From a virus: a stretch of 26,287 nt of DNA. Made by a program: the position numbers and the translations under genes. The notes beneath the pieces were generated by a model. That model made no database searches, was not told the origin of the DNA, and saw only the letters and a list, made by a program, of their open reading frames with translations. The first letter of the stretch is position 1. Every line of letters starts with the position of its first letter. Location: IMG/VR virus record IMGVR_UViG_3300028597_000064, positions 1 through 26,287 of that record; one strand, 5' to 3'. This document shows positions 1 through 9,033 of this stretch, piece by piece.

Positions 1-3000
1 GCGACGGCGTGGGGGCCGGCTGCGAACTGGCGTGCGACGGGGATGGTCATCTCGACGATCGCGCCGCTAGCGTCGGTCTGCTCCCCCGTGACGGTGACGC
101 CGTCGATGGTGAACGTGACCACGGTCAGCGGCTCGAAGTTGGCGACCGCGACCGTGATGGTGCCGGGCGGCTGGTCAACCTCCGCGTCGGAGACGAGCAG
201 GTAGGCGGGGGCGAGGACCGGGCCGTCCCCGCCGTCGACGGTGGCGGTGAACGTGCCAGTGCCGACCAGGGCGCCGGCTACCTGCGGCGCGGATGTGACG
301 AGGGCGCGGGTGGCGGTGAAGTTGCCCGTGCCGGTGAGGCTGGCGGTGCGGGCGATCGGGACCACCGGGTCGACGGGAGCAGTGACGCGGAGGTTGTCGA
401 AGCGGTAGTCGGTGCCCTGGCCGGACAGGGCGATCCCGGTGGCGGTCTTGGGGCGGCTGCTGGTGTTGTCGTCGACCTCGAAGAGAGGCACGCCGTTGCG
501 GTACACGGTGATGCGGGTGACGATCGCGCCGCCGTATGCGGCGACCTCCTCGATCTTCACGGACGCGGTGATCATGGAGTTGTCGGCGAGGGGGAACGCC
601 TCAGTGAGCACCTCGCGGGTGCCGCCGTTCCACGCCTCGACGAAGGCGTAGTCGTTGCCGAACGCCACGCGGTAGGCGGTGTTGGCGGCGTGGTCGTAGC
701 GCAGCCACAGGGTCTGGTAGTTCTCCGTGCCGCGGTGCACGTCGACGGTCATGGTGAGGTTGGAGCGACCAGCGTCGAGATAGGCCCGCTGCATGTTCTG
801 GCTGGTGCCGACGTAGAGCCGGTTCGAGCTGATGGTGGCGGCGTGACCCTGCCAGACGTGGCCACTGTCAGCGGTGCCGACCGGGCCGTCCGGGCGGTTG
901 AACGAGTCGACGACGTTGGTGACGGGCGGCACCACGGCGACGGTCGCGGTGTGGTACCCCAGCCCGACGAGCGCGGCAGCGACCTGCGGTGGGCCGGGAG
1001 GCGGCTCAGGGATGAACGTGAAGTCCTGCGAGAACTGCACCCACGGCGCGTTGGCCGTGTCCCTGGCGTCGACCGTGGCGGGGATGTCGCTGGAGGCGGT
1101 GGGGTCACCGAACCGCAGCCATGCGTACCGGCCGGACAGCTCGGTGAGGATGTGCCAGTAGCCGAGCTCTATGACCAGCCGGTCACCCGCGCTGCACGTG
1201 TAGCTGGTAAGGGTGTCGGTCTGGACGCGGATCTTCTCGGCGAGCTGGTCGAACAGGTAGTTCGGAGCAGTCGGCGATGAGGACGCGTCCTGGTCGGCGA
1301 GGCCGGCCCACAGGACCGCCTTGGACGAGCCGTCCAGCCCACAGACGCTCACGCGCATCTGCAGGTACGGGCGGAACGTCGCCCACGTGACCATCGCCGA
1401 GATGGCGACCCGCACCGTGCCGCTGATCGTCTGTGCTGCCAGGGGCTCGGAGACGAACTGGGAGAGGGCGCGCTCGTTCCCCTCGCCCTTGGTGGGCGTG
1501 GGCGCACTGATCGGGGTGTTGGACTTCGTGCGCACCAGCGGGCGGCGCGTCGCGTCGCTGTACTGGGTCCACGCGGGGTGGAACGCGGGCGAGACAGCGG
1601 GAGCGCCCGCAGACGGCAGATAGAAGCGGGTGCCGGTCGGCCCCGGCACTACCTGGGTGGCGGTGGCGGTGAACGTGCCAGTGCCACCCAGCGATGCCGT
1701 ACGGACGGCGTCGACCTGCTGACGGATCTCAACGCCCGTTGCGTAGGCGCGGACCTTGCCGCCAGCGGGGCCGGCCGTGTCGCCATAGGCGATGACCTCC
1801 AGGGAAGGCCAGAGATGACCAGCGCTGGGGACGTACAGCCATTGCACCCAAGTCCAGCCATCGGCCTCCTGAATGGTGCTGGTCGAACCGACGTAGACGG
1901 CATCGGCCCAGTCCTCGTGGTCGCTCCACATGCTGAGCTGGACGTCCGCGTGACCATCCCAGCCTGGGTCAGAAACGACGCACACCCATGCGCCGACCGT
2001 CATCTGCTTGCCCGCCTGCACTGGCATGTTCGCCGTGCGGAAGCCGTAGCCACCAGATGTGATGGCGCTGTCGATATAGCCAGCGGACGTGTAGCTCGGA
2101 GGCAGGCCAGGAGGCAGAGCGGTGGTCTTCGAGGCCCCGTACCAGAACCCGGTGTCGCCACCAGGGCCAGCGAACTGCGGGTCAGGGTAGATGTTCGGCC
2201 CCATGTCGCCACGGACGGCGCGGGCAGTGAACTTGCCGGTGCTGGCGAGGGAGGCGGTGACCTGGGGCGCGGGGGTAGCGATGCCTGCGGCGGCGTAGTG
2301 TGCCGCAACCCGCGCGGGCGACAGGGCAGCGCCATAGAAGGCGACCTCGTCGATTCGCCCATCGAAGCGCTCCCCGCCGCCACCGGCAGACCCTGCACTG
2401 CCGATGTTGATGCGCTGATTGGTGACGTTGTGCGCAGCCTGCGCGGCGCTGCCAACGAGTGCGCCGTTGAGATACAGCCTCGCCGTCGTGCCGTCATAGG
2501 TGGCGACCACGTGGTACGTGCCGCCCACGACGACTGGCACCGATGACGCGACTGACACAAATCCAGCAGCGGTGCCTCGCCAGAACGTGACCACGTCGCC
2601 GTCGAGACGAAGCGAGTACGTCATGTCGTTCGCGCCGGTCCCGTTGAAGCGCGACACGAGGGTCTTGGGGCCAGCGTCTACGGAGTCGGGCTGAAACAGA
2701 GTCTCGACACTGAACGCGGGGAGGTCCATCCACGCGGCGTAGTCGACTCGTCCGGGCCGTCCGGTGACGGAGACCGTCTTGATGTCGATGGCCTTGTCGG
2801 GGTCGCCGGGCAGCAACCCTGCTGCGCCGAGGATGACGCCCCCCGCGTCGTAGTCACCCGTGCGGCCATTCCCGGAGGAGTCGAGCATGTAGAGCCCGGA
2901 GGTCTCCCCGAGCCGGTAGTAGGCCAGAGGGGACTCTGCGAGCACGCTGGCGGGGTACGGCGTGAGGAACCCCGCAGCGTAGTGGGCGGTGATGCGGCCC

Positions 3001-3641
3001 AGAGGCAACACCGTGCCGTAGTAGGCCACCTCGTCAATCACACCCGCGTACGGGTCAGAGCCGCTCCCGTCGCTGTTCGCGCCGATGGTCAGGTCGAGAG
3101 CGGAGGCGTTGAGGGCAGCGCTGGTCCCGCTGCTCCCCCTGAGCACGCCGTTGACGTAGATGCGGGCGGTGGTTCCATCCCACGAGGCGGCGACGTGGTA
3201 GGTGGTCCCTGCGGTGATGGTGACGCCACTGGCGTAGACGTAGCGGTTGCCGCCCCCGTCCACACCGAGGTACAGCACGAACTGCGTGCCCTCCTGCCGC
3301 AGCAGGAACGACGACTGCGAGAACGACCCGTTGTAACGAGCGGCGATCACACGGGACTGGTTGCTCGCGCTGGGCTTGACCACCGCCTCGATGGTGAACT
3401 GCGAGACGTCCATCCACGCGGCGTCCGCGACCCGGCCACGGTGCACCGTCGAGCCGGGGAAATCGACTGCGGTGCCAGACCCGGAGCCCAGTAGGCCCGA
3501 TACGCCACGGGTTGGCGAGCCGTCGTAGACGCCGTTCCTGCCACTCCCGCTGGCGTCGAGCATCGTCGACGAACCGGCTGGGTCGTCAAGACGCCAATAG
3601 GCCAGCGGCGCATCCGCGAGCACTTCGTCGGCGTACGCCAC
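1..3641 (-). CDS. Large multidomain minor tail protein with tandem LamG domains (3' end outside window)
   Basis: The frame is open from a GTG at 3641 to the left edge (at least 1213 residues, no stop), so the C-terminus is missing. Two tandem concanavalin/LamG-like domains are visible. The first (about residues 1-223) opens with PLAYWRLDD and a DASGSGRNG turn. The second (about 228-450) opens with PLAYYRLGE and DSSGNGRTG. A carbohydrate-binding-like beta domain follows (about 475-640), then a further beta-rich region, then a jelly-roll-like domain beginning near SFNRPDGPVG (about residue 900). Short linkers of the form A-S/A-L-x-G-T-G-x-F-T-A-T recur five times. Such proteins are usually surface-binding tail-tip or appendage proteins, and the position after the tape measure and a small appendage gene fits. 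The start is supported by GGAGGGG about 10 bases upstream, though that site lies in a hairpin. The binding target is unknown. Confidence 0.8.
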   Translation of the reverse strand, partial: MAYADEVLADAPLAYWRLDDPAGSSTMLDASGSGRNGVYDGSPTRGVSGLLGSGSGTAVDFPGSTVHRGRVADAAWMDVSQFTIEAVVKPSASNQSRVIAARYNGSFSQSSFLLRQEGTQFVLYLGVDGGGNRYVYASGVTITAGTTYHVAASWDGTTARIYVNGVLRGSSGTSAALNASALDLTIGANSDGSGSDPYAGVIDEVAYYGTVLPLGRITAHYAAGFLTPYPASVLAESPLAYYRLGETSGLYMLDSSGNGRTGDYDAGGVILGAAGLLPGDPDKAIDIKTVSVTGRPGRVDYAAWMDLPAFSVETLFQPDSVDAGPKTLVSRFNGTGANDMTYSLRLDGDVVTFWRGTAAGFVSVASSVPVVVGGTYHVVATYDGTTARLYLNGALVGSAAQAAHNVTNQRINIGSAGSAGGGGERFDGRIDEVAFYGAALSPARVAAHYAAAGIATPAPQVTASLASTGKFTARAVRGDMGPNIYPDPQFAGPGGDTGFWYGASKTTALPPGLPPSYTSAGYIDSAITSGGYGFRTANMPVQAGKQMTVGAWVCVVSDPGWDGHADVQLSMWSDHEDWADAVYVGSTSTIQEADGWTWVQWLYVPSAGHLWPSLEVIAYGDTAGPAGGKVRAYATGVEIRQQVDAVRTASLGGTGTFTATATQVVPGPTGTRFYLPSAGAPAVSPAFHPAWTQYSDATRRPLVRTKSNTPISAPTPTKGEGNERALSQFVSEPLAAQTISGTVRVAISAMVTWATFRPYLQMRVSVCGLDGSSKAVLWAGLADQDASSSPTAPNYLFDQLAEKIRVQTDTLTSYTCSAGDRLVIELGYWHILTELSGRYAWLRFGDPTASSDIPATVDARDTANAPWVQFSQDFTFIPEPPPGPPQVAAALVGLGYHTATVAVVPPVTNVVDSFNRPDGPVGTADSGHVWQGHAATISSNRLYVGTSQNMQRAYLDAGRSNLTMTVDVHRGTENYQTLWLRYDHAANTAYRVAFGNDYAFVEAWNGGTREVLTEAFPLADNSMITASVKIEEVAAYGGAIVTRITVYRNGVPLFEVDDNTSSRPKTATGIALSGQGTDYRFDNLRVTAPVDPVVPIARTASLTGTGNFTATRALVTSAPQVAGALVGTGTFTATVDGGDGPVLAPAYLLVSDAEVDQPPGTITVAVANFEPLTVVTFTIDGVTVTGEQTDASGAIVEMTIPVARQFAAGPHAV

Positions 3642-3652
3642 GTGTTGTCACC

Positions 3653-3668
3653 CCCTCCGGGTGGAGGG
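3653..3668 (-). promoter_or_regulatory. Small hairpin containing the ribosome binding site of the large tail protein
   Basis: A perfect 6-bp inverted repeat (ccctcc at 3653-3658, ggaggg at 3663-3668) has a 4-base loop. On the minus strand its 3' arm is the GGAGGG purine tract serving as ribosome binding site for the GTG at 3641. It could limit translation of the very large downstream gene, or be incidental. It lies in the 32-base gap after the 114-residue gene. Confidence 0.35.
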
Positions 3669-3673
3669 ATGGA

Positions 3674-4018
3674 TCAGGACTGGGTGTAGGTCGGGGTGAC
3701 CTTGATCTGGCCCTGCGCGGTGAGGTTGGTGGAGGTGATCGAGCCACCCCCGATGAACGTTCCGCCCGTCGCGGCCGACCAGATCCCGAAGTGGGTGTAG
3801 GTGCCGGCCGGGAGGTCGATGGTGACCTCGGAGCCAGCCACGACGCCGTCAGCAGTGCCGGCCGTCCACGTGGTCTGCTTGCGGGCGTACGCCGGGGCGC
3901 CTCCGGTGGCCTCGGATGCACCCGTGGTGCCAGGGTCAGCGGTGTGCAGGCTGACGTAGCTGCCGAGCGCCGTCACGGCGGTGGCGGCGGACTCCTTGGA
4001 CGCGTTGGTGAGCGGCAT
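3674..4018 (-). CDS. Small tail appendage/fibre-like protein
   Basis: This 114-residue protein follows the tape measure gene. Its N-terminal half contains a SLHTADPGTTG stretch, then an ATGGAPAYARKQ stretch, and its C-terminal half is Gly/Thr-rich with a THFGIWSAATGGTF motif. From memory of the family, small proteins with a 'SLHTADPG' opening and an 'HFGIWSAA' core are common next to tail fibre genes in phages of actinobacteria; that assignment is by recognition, not by search. The ATG at 4018 has a good AGGAG ribosome site in the 42-base gap upstream. It probably forms part of the tail tip or a fibre attachment. No catalytic motif is visible. Confidence 0.75.
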   Translation of the reverse strand: MPLTNASKESAATAVTALGSYVSLHTADPGTTGASEATGGAPAYARKQTTWTAGTADGVVAGSEVTIDLPAGTYTHFGIWSAATGGTFIGGGSITSTNLTAQGQIKVTPTYTQS

Positions 4019-4060
4019 CTCTGCTCCTATAGCGAGAGGTGGGTGTGCTGATGACTTCGA

Positions 4061-7000
4061 CTAGCGGCGACGCGGCCGGGTGGTGACGTTGCGGTTCGAG
4101 GAGCCGAGGGTTTCCTTGATGATCTGGCGGACCTTGCCGGTGTCAGCGCCGTCGATGTGGATGGTCGTAACGGCCGTTGAGCGGGCGCTGGCAGCGTCGA
4201 GCTGGCTCACTCGGTCGACCCGCATCTGCTCGACCTGACGGCGCACCTGATACGGGGTGGGGAGCTTGATGTCGCCGAAGTTCCACTGCCCCTGCATCGA
4301 CTCGGCCGCGCTCTTCATGAGGCGGTCGATCTCGTCGAGCTGTTGCTGCTGCTGGTAGGTGCGGTTCTTGATCGCCCCGAGGCGCTTGCGCTCGCTCTCC
4401 AGGTAGGAGATGTACTTGCGGTGGGAGATCCGGCCGAGCTCCTCGGCGGTCTGCACGGCCTCCAGACGCTGCTGGAAGGCGGTGGCCTCCCGCTCGATCT
4501 GCGCCTGTCGCAGTGCCACGCGGGACGCGGCGACGGTGCCGCGGTCCTGGCCCGAGGCGATGTCGGACTGCAGCCGGCGTCGGGCGTCCTTGACCGCCGC
4601 GGTAGCCATGGCCAGCGGGTCGGACAGGTCGATCGAGAGCAGGTAGAGGTTGTTCTGCAGGTCGAGCATCTCCTGGCGCGCCTGCTCGCGCTCGGCCTCG
4701 CGGTCCTTCTTGGACTTCTTGTCCTTCGAGGGGTCTTTCGGGGGCTCGAAGCCGGGCACGTCGGAGCCGGACGAGTAGACGTCGTCCTCCCAGCCCCCTG
4801 CCGTCTGCATGGAGCCGAGAGCTCCGAGCATCTGCTCGGCGTTCTTGTCGCGGCCCGGCATCTGGCCGGGGACGCCACCACGGACGAACTCGTCGATGCC
4901 GCTCATCATGGACATCGCTTCGCGCTTGACGGCCTCGATCTTGAGGTACGCCTCGCGGGCGGCTCGGGCCGCGTTGATGGCCTCCTGGAGGATCGCGCGG
5001 GCGACGTCGACGGCGGTGTCGCCGGCCTGCCCGATGATCCGGGCGAGCAGATCCTGATTGCCGCCTCGGATGGCGGCACGGATCTCGCGGCGCATGAACC
5101 GCTGTCCGACCCGAGCGACCTCAGCGCGCGACGTGGCGTTGCGCTGGGCGGCGCGACGGAGGTTCTCCAGCTCGTCGAACTGCGACTCAGCCAGGGCGCG
5201 TCGAGCGGAGGCGATGCGTTCGGTCAATGCACCGACGTCGCCAGCCCCGGACTGCCTACGGGTCTGCAGGAGACGCCGCAAGCGACCGGTCTGCACCCGG
5301 ACGCGTCCGCCGAAGTCGGTCTCCTGCATCCCGTCGAGCTTGTTGTCGAACTCGTTGTCGATGTTCTCGGCAACCGCCATGACCTCTTCCTTGGTCAGGG
5401 CGGTGTTCTTCTTGAGCGCCTGACGCCATGCCACGGCCTCGCCGCGGAGCTGGCGGGCGATCATGTTGACCATGGACTTGCGGGCGTCGGCGAGGTCGTC
5501 GCCCTCGATGCCCTCGAAGTCCTCCTCGGAGACCAGTGACCGGGCGATGTCGCGCGACGTGCTCCGGTCGAGCTGGGTCTTGTCGGTGATGCCGCGCTGG
5601 GCGAGCTGGGCCTTGAGGCGGTCCTGCAGGACGGACTCGGTGGGGGTGTAGACCTCCGACAGGGTGCGCTTCTCGTACTGCGCCTGAGAGAACTCGTCGG
5701 TCGAGTAGCCGGTGAAGACGTCGTACGTCTTCTCGACCTTGGCGCCTGCCGCGCGGAGCTGGTCGTTGAGGACGGTGCCGAGGACGCCGTCGAGCTGGAC
5801 TCGGTCGCCGATGCCCTTCACGCCGTCGCGGATGGAGTTGGCCATGCGGCCGGCGAACTCATCGGGGTCGATCGCGGCTGCAGCGCGGATCGCGGCGTCC
5901 CCAGTGCCGTCCAGGGCGTCGGCGAGGAGCCGCAGGCGGTCGTCGGCAGTGCCACCGCTGGCGGTGAGCGCCTCGAACGCGTTCTTGATCGTGTCGGGCT
6001 GGAAGTCCGCGAGCGCGGGAACCTCGATGGGGTTGGCTGCTGCGCGGGCGTCGATGGCGTCGGCAACGGCGCGACGGCGAGCGGCCTCCTCCTCCAGACG
6101 CTGCGCCGTAGCGATGTTCGAGTCGTCGGCCTGCCCGAAGGTGACCGCGTTCATGAACCAGCCGGTGGCGTCGCGGTTCTGCTGGGCGAGCGAGTCCAGC
6201 TCGGACGCGCTGGCGACGTAGTCGGAGCTGGTGGAGTCGCGGGTGAGGCCCGAGCTGCGCAGGGCCTGCTCGGCTCCCTCCTGGGCCTCGCGCATCCGGT
6301 CCGAGGACTGCTTGAGCGCGCTGATGGCGAGGAGCCCGCCGATCGCTGCAGCGAAGGGGCCGACCGTGGCGAGAGCGGCCTTGCCGGCTGCTGCGTAGCC
6401 GGATGCGCCCGCGCCCGCGATGATGCTGCCGGTGGGTGCGCGAACGCCCGTTGAGGCGGCCAGCGACGGGGTGATGAGGCCGGCCCGGCTAAGGAGGCCC
6501 GCGCCGCCCTGGGAGAGGGCAGCCATGCGTGCAGCGCCGCCGAGGAGGGCGATCGAGGCGACCGCACCCTTGACCACGCCGGGGAGCTGGTTCCAGACCT
6601 GGAGGATCGACGTTGCGGCCTCCACCAGCTCGCGGAAGGCGATGATCATGCCGCCCAGGACGTCGAGGACGCCGCTCTGGCCCAGCTCGGAGGCGAACGC
6701 CTTCATGACGGCGACGGTCTGCTGGATCTGCCCGCCGATGTCGTTCATGCGGAGCTCGAAGATCCGGTCGCCCTCGCCGGTCGCGCCAGAGCGCGCGGAG
6801 CGGGCTTCGCGCATGATCGTGTCGAACTCGTCGAGCATGACGACGGCGGCGTTCTGGACCTTGCCTCGACCGAACCCGGCCGCGATCTCGGCGCGCTCGG
6901 TGTTGGAGGCGTTCTCGTAGACCCGTGCCAGCTCCTGGATCTGGGTGGCGAGGTCAGCAGACTGGTCGATGCCGTACTTGCCGGTCATCGCGACCAGAGA

Positions 7001-8701
7001 GCCCTCGCCGCCACGGGAGAAGATCTGCGCCATCCAGCCGGCTACAGCGCTGGATGTCTGGCCGGTGCGCGACTGGAGGGCAGCCGCGATCGCGAACACT
7101 TCCTCCTGGTTGAAGCCAGCGGCCTGACCGACCGTGCCGGACTCGGCGACGGACTGGATGGTCTCGCCGGGCATGACGCCGAAGCGCCGGCCGAGGTAGG
7201 CGTCGAGGTCGTAGGCGCGGATCTGGCCCTGCGCTCCCCCGCCGAAGGCGTTGGCGACGGCAGCGATCTGGGTCTGCAGCTCCATCGGGTCCGTCTTGGA
7301 CCCCAGGGCCATGCGGGACACGACACGCGCGGAGATCTCTGCGATGCGCTCCTGCTCGGCCAGGGACGCCCCGGAGGACTCGGTGGCCCCGAACAGGCCG
7401 AGGGAGCGCGCACCGAGCATGACGCCCTGCGAGGGGGCGGCGCCGGCCATGGTCGCCTGGGCGGCGAGGCCGTCAGCCATCTCTGCTGCGGCGTCGGCCG
7501 AGGCGCCCGAGGCGATCTTGAGCTCGGTCATCGCCTGCTGAAACTCGATGCCCTCCTGCAAGGTCTGCTGCAGAGTCGCGGTGAGCGCGAAGAGCGCCTT
7601 GTAGGCGGTGCCGTAGAAGACAGAGAACTTGAACGCCTGCCCGATCTGCTCGGCGTACGGGCGGTCACCTCGGCCGTGGAAGCCGGTCATGAACTGCGAG
7701 CCGAAGCCGCCACCGCCCGAGCCACCGGCCATGCTCGCGGCGCGCTGCGAGTAGGCGCGGCTGTTCATCTCCCCAGCGAGCTTGTTCTCGGCAAGGATCA
7801 GTCGCCGTTCGGCCGCCCTGACCTGCTCGTCGACGCGGATGCGCTCATCGGCCGATGCCCCGGCCTTGGTGGCGATGGTCGCCTGACGGCTCTGGGCGCG
7901 CGCCAGTCGGCTCGCGGCCTCATTGACGTCGTCCTGCAGCTTGCCGACCTTCGTGGTGACGTCGGGGCTGTCATACTTGGGCTGGACGGCGTTGTATGCG
8001 ATGTCCTCGCGGGCGCGGGTGGTGTAGCCCTGGATCGCCCCGAGCGTGTTCTTGCGCTCCAGCGCGTTGAGCTCGGCGGCGACCTTGGCGCGCTCCCTGA
8101 GCTGGGTGCTGTGCTGGTCGTACTGCCTGTCGTGCCACCAGTCGTCGAGCTTGGCCTGACCGTCGACCCGCCTCTTGGCCTCGGCGATCTCCGCCTTGTT
8201 GACGTTGTCGAAGGCTTGCTGCTGGGCCTTGGCAGCGGCGTTGACGGCGCGGAGGGAGGCGTTGTCGGCACGCTCCCGGAGCATGAGCGACCCGGTCTCG
8301 TTGACCGTGGTCTTCTTGCCGTTCTCGTCGTAGTTCCACTCGCCGATGAACTTGGGGTGCTGCGGGTTGTAGGCGGGGTTGGGGAAGGTGCCCTTGGCGT
8401 TCGTGATCGTCGGCGTGCTGATCGAGAGCTGCTTGTGCACCTGGGCGCGGGCCAGCTCGGCGTCACGCAACCTGAGCGTGGCGGCGGTGAGGTCGTCGTA
8501 CTCGCGCAGGGTGGTGCGCTCCAGCCCCGACTGGGCCTGCGCACCGAGGTTGCCGAACGCGCTCGATCGGACCGCCGCCGACGAGAGACGGTTGAACTCC
8601 TCGGCCTGCCGTGCGATCCGCTCCTGGTCGGTCAGGTACCTCTGCACCTGATCCTGGCCGGAGTAGATCCAGCCGATCTTGGTGACCAGCTCGTCAACCA
8701 C
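4061..8701 (-). CDS. Tape measure protein
   Basis: At 1546 residues this is the longest complete gene in the window. It directly follows the chaperone pair, as expected for the protein that sets tail length and is packed inside the tail tube. The N-terminal 350 residues are rich in charged and Ala/Gln helices. Hydrophobic segments lie at about residues 354-380, 677-724 and 755-794, typical of tape measures whose hydrophobic parts may assist DNA passage. A Lys/Arg/Glu-rich stretch is near 1320-1344, followed by long helical sequence, and the C-terminus is basic (TTRPRRR). No lysozyme or peptidase motif was recognised. The GTG start at 8701 is preceded by GGAGAGGA and lies 2 bases after the stop of the chaperone frame. 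By the rough rule of 1.5 angstroms per residue the tail would be near 230 nm. Confidence 0.93.
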   Translation of the reverse strand: MVDELVTKIGWIYSGQDQVQRYLTDQERIARQAEEFNRLSSAAVRSSAFGNLGAQAQSGLERTTLREYDDLTAATLRLRDAELARAQVHKQLSISTPTITNAKGTFPNPAYNPQHPKFIGEWNYDENGKKTTVNETGSLMLRERADNASLRAVNAAAKAQQQAFDNVNKAEIAEAKRRVDGQAKLDDWWHDRQYDQHSTQLRERAKVAAELNALERKNTLGAIQGYTTRAREDIAYNAVQPKYDSPDVTTKVGKLQDDVNEAASRLARAQSRQATIATKAGASADERIRVDEQVRAAERRLILAENKLAGEMNSRAYSQRAASMAGGSGGGGFGSQFMTGFHGRGDRPYAEQIGQAFKFSVFYGTAYKALFALTATLQQTLQEGIEFQQAMTELKIASGASADAAAEMADGLAAQATMAGAAPSQGVMLGARSLGLFGATESSGASLAEQERIAEISARVVSRMALGSKTDPMELQTQIAAVANAFGGGAQGQIRAYDLDAYLGRRFGVMPGETIQSVAESGTVGQAAGFNQEEVFAIAAALQSRTGQTSSAVAGWMAQIFSRGGEGSLVAMTGKYGIDQSADLATQIQELARVYENASNTERAEIAAGFGRGKVQNAAVVMLDEFDTIMREARSARSGATGEGDRIFELRMNDIGGQIQQTVAVMKAFASELGQSGVLDVLGGMIIAFRELVEAATSILQVWNQLPGVVKGAVASIALLGGAARMAALSQGGAGLLSRAGLITPSLAASTGVRAPTGSIIAGAGASGYAAAGKAALATVGPFAAAIGGLLAISALKQSSDRMREAQEGAEQALRSSGLTRDSTSSDYVASASELDSLAQQNRDATGWFMNAVTFGQADDSNIATAQRLEEEAARRRAVADAIDARAAANPIEVPALADFQPDTIKNAFEALTASGGTADDRLRLLADALDGTGDAAIRAAAAIDPDEFAGRMANSIRDGVKGIGDRVQLDGVLGTVLNDQLRAAGAKVEKTYDVFTGYSTDEFSQAQYEKRTLSEVYTPTESVLQDRLKAQLAQRGITDKTQLDRSTSRDIARSLVSEEDFEGIEGDDLADARKSMVNMIARQLRGEAVAWRQALKKNTALTKEEVMAVAENIDNEFDNKLDGMQETDFGGRVRVQTGRLRRLLQTRRQSGAGDVGALTERIASARRALAESQFDELENLRRAAQRNATSRAEVARVGQRFMRREIRAAIRGGNQDLLARIIGQAGDTAVDVARAILQEAINAARAAREAYLKIEAVKREAMSMMSGIDEFVRGGVPGQMPGRDKNAEQMLGALGSMQTAGGWEDDVYSSGSDVPGFEPPKDPSKDKKSKKDREAEREQARQEMLDLQNNLYLLSIDLSDPLAMATAAVKDARRRLQSDIASGQDRGTVAASRVALRQAQIEREATAFQQRLEAVQTAEELGRISHRKYISYLESERKRLGAIKNRTYQQQQQLDEIDRLMKSAAESMQGQWNFGDIKLPTPYQVRRQVEQMRVDRVSQLDAASARSTAVTTIHIDGADTGKVRQIIKETLGSSNRNVTTRPRRR

Positions 8702-8703
8702 TG

Positions 8704-9033
8704 TCAGTCCTCTCCCCGTAGTCCACGCGTGAGCTCGTTGCCCGTCATCTCCGCGTCTTCGGCTTGGTCAATGGGTTGAAGACCGCTCTCTCGGCGCTGC
8801 TTGATCGCCTCAAACCACCCCTCCAGTCGGGAGGCGTGGTGCCAGATGTTCTCGTCAGGTACTTCGTCGTCCGGGAGCTCGAAGTAACCGAGCACCTGGA
8901 GCGCCGCCGTGATGGCGACTGTCAACTCGTGGGGGCAGCGCCGGGCGTCCCGTCCGGGGAAGAGAGAGTCGAGGGAGCCTCCGACGCGCTTGAGGGCTCC
9001 GATGATGCGGAGGAACTCACCGGAGCGTCCGAG
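8704..9033 (-). CDS. Tail assembly chaperone T extension, made by -1 frameshift (GT fusion spans 8704-9812)
   Basis: This frame is open from just after a TGA at 9043-9045 down to the stop at 8704, and lies in the -1 frame relative to the upstream chaperone gene. It is probably not translated alone: the only start at the overlap is a TTG at 8925 with no convincing ribosome site. A GGGAAAC heptamer at 9033-9039, in the correct phase, would shift ribosomes into this frame. The result is a fusion of 260 G residues plus 109 T residues (369 in total). The T part includes an amphipathic helix region and an acidic YFELPDDEVPDE stretch. In lambda and many siphoviruses the GT product bridges the tape measure and tail tube protein during tail assembly; the order major tail protein, G, T, tape measure here matches that. 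Confidence 0.82.
   Translation of the reverse strand, partial: LGRSGEFLRIIGALKRVGGSLDSLFPGRDARRCPHELTVAITAALQVLGYFELPDDEVPDENIWHHASRLEGWFEAIKQRRESGLQPIDQAEDAEMTGNELTRGLRGED

Noticed and set aside
8704-8925. Independent small gene with TTG start at 8925
   Set aside because: The start lacks a convincing ribosome site, and the frame continues open upstream to the slippery heptamer, so a -1 frameshift extension explains it better.
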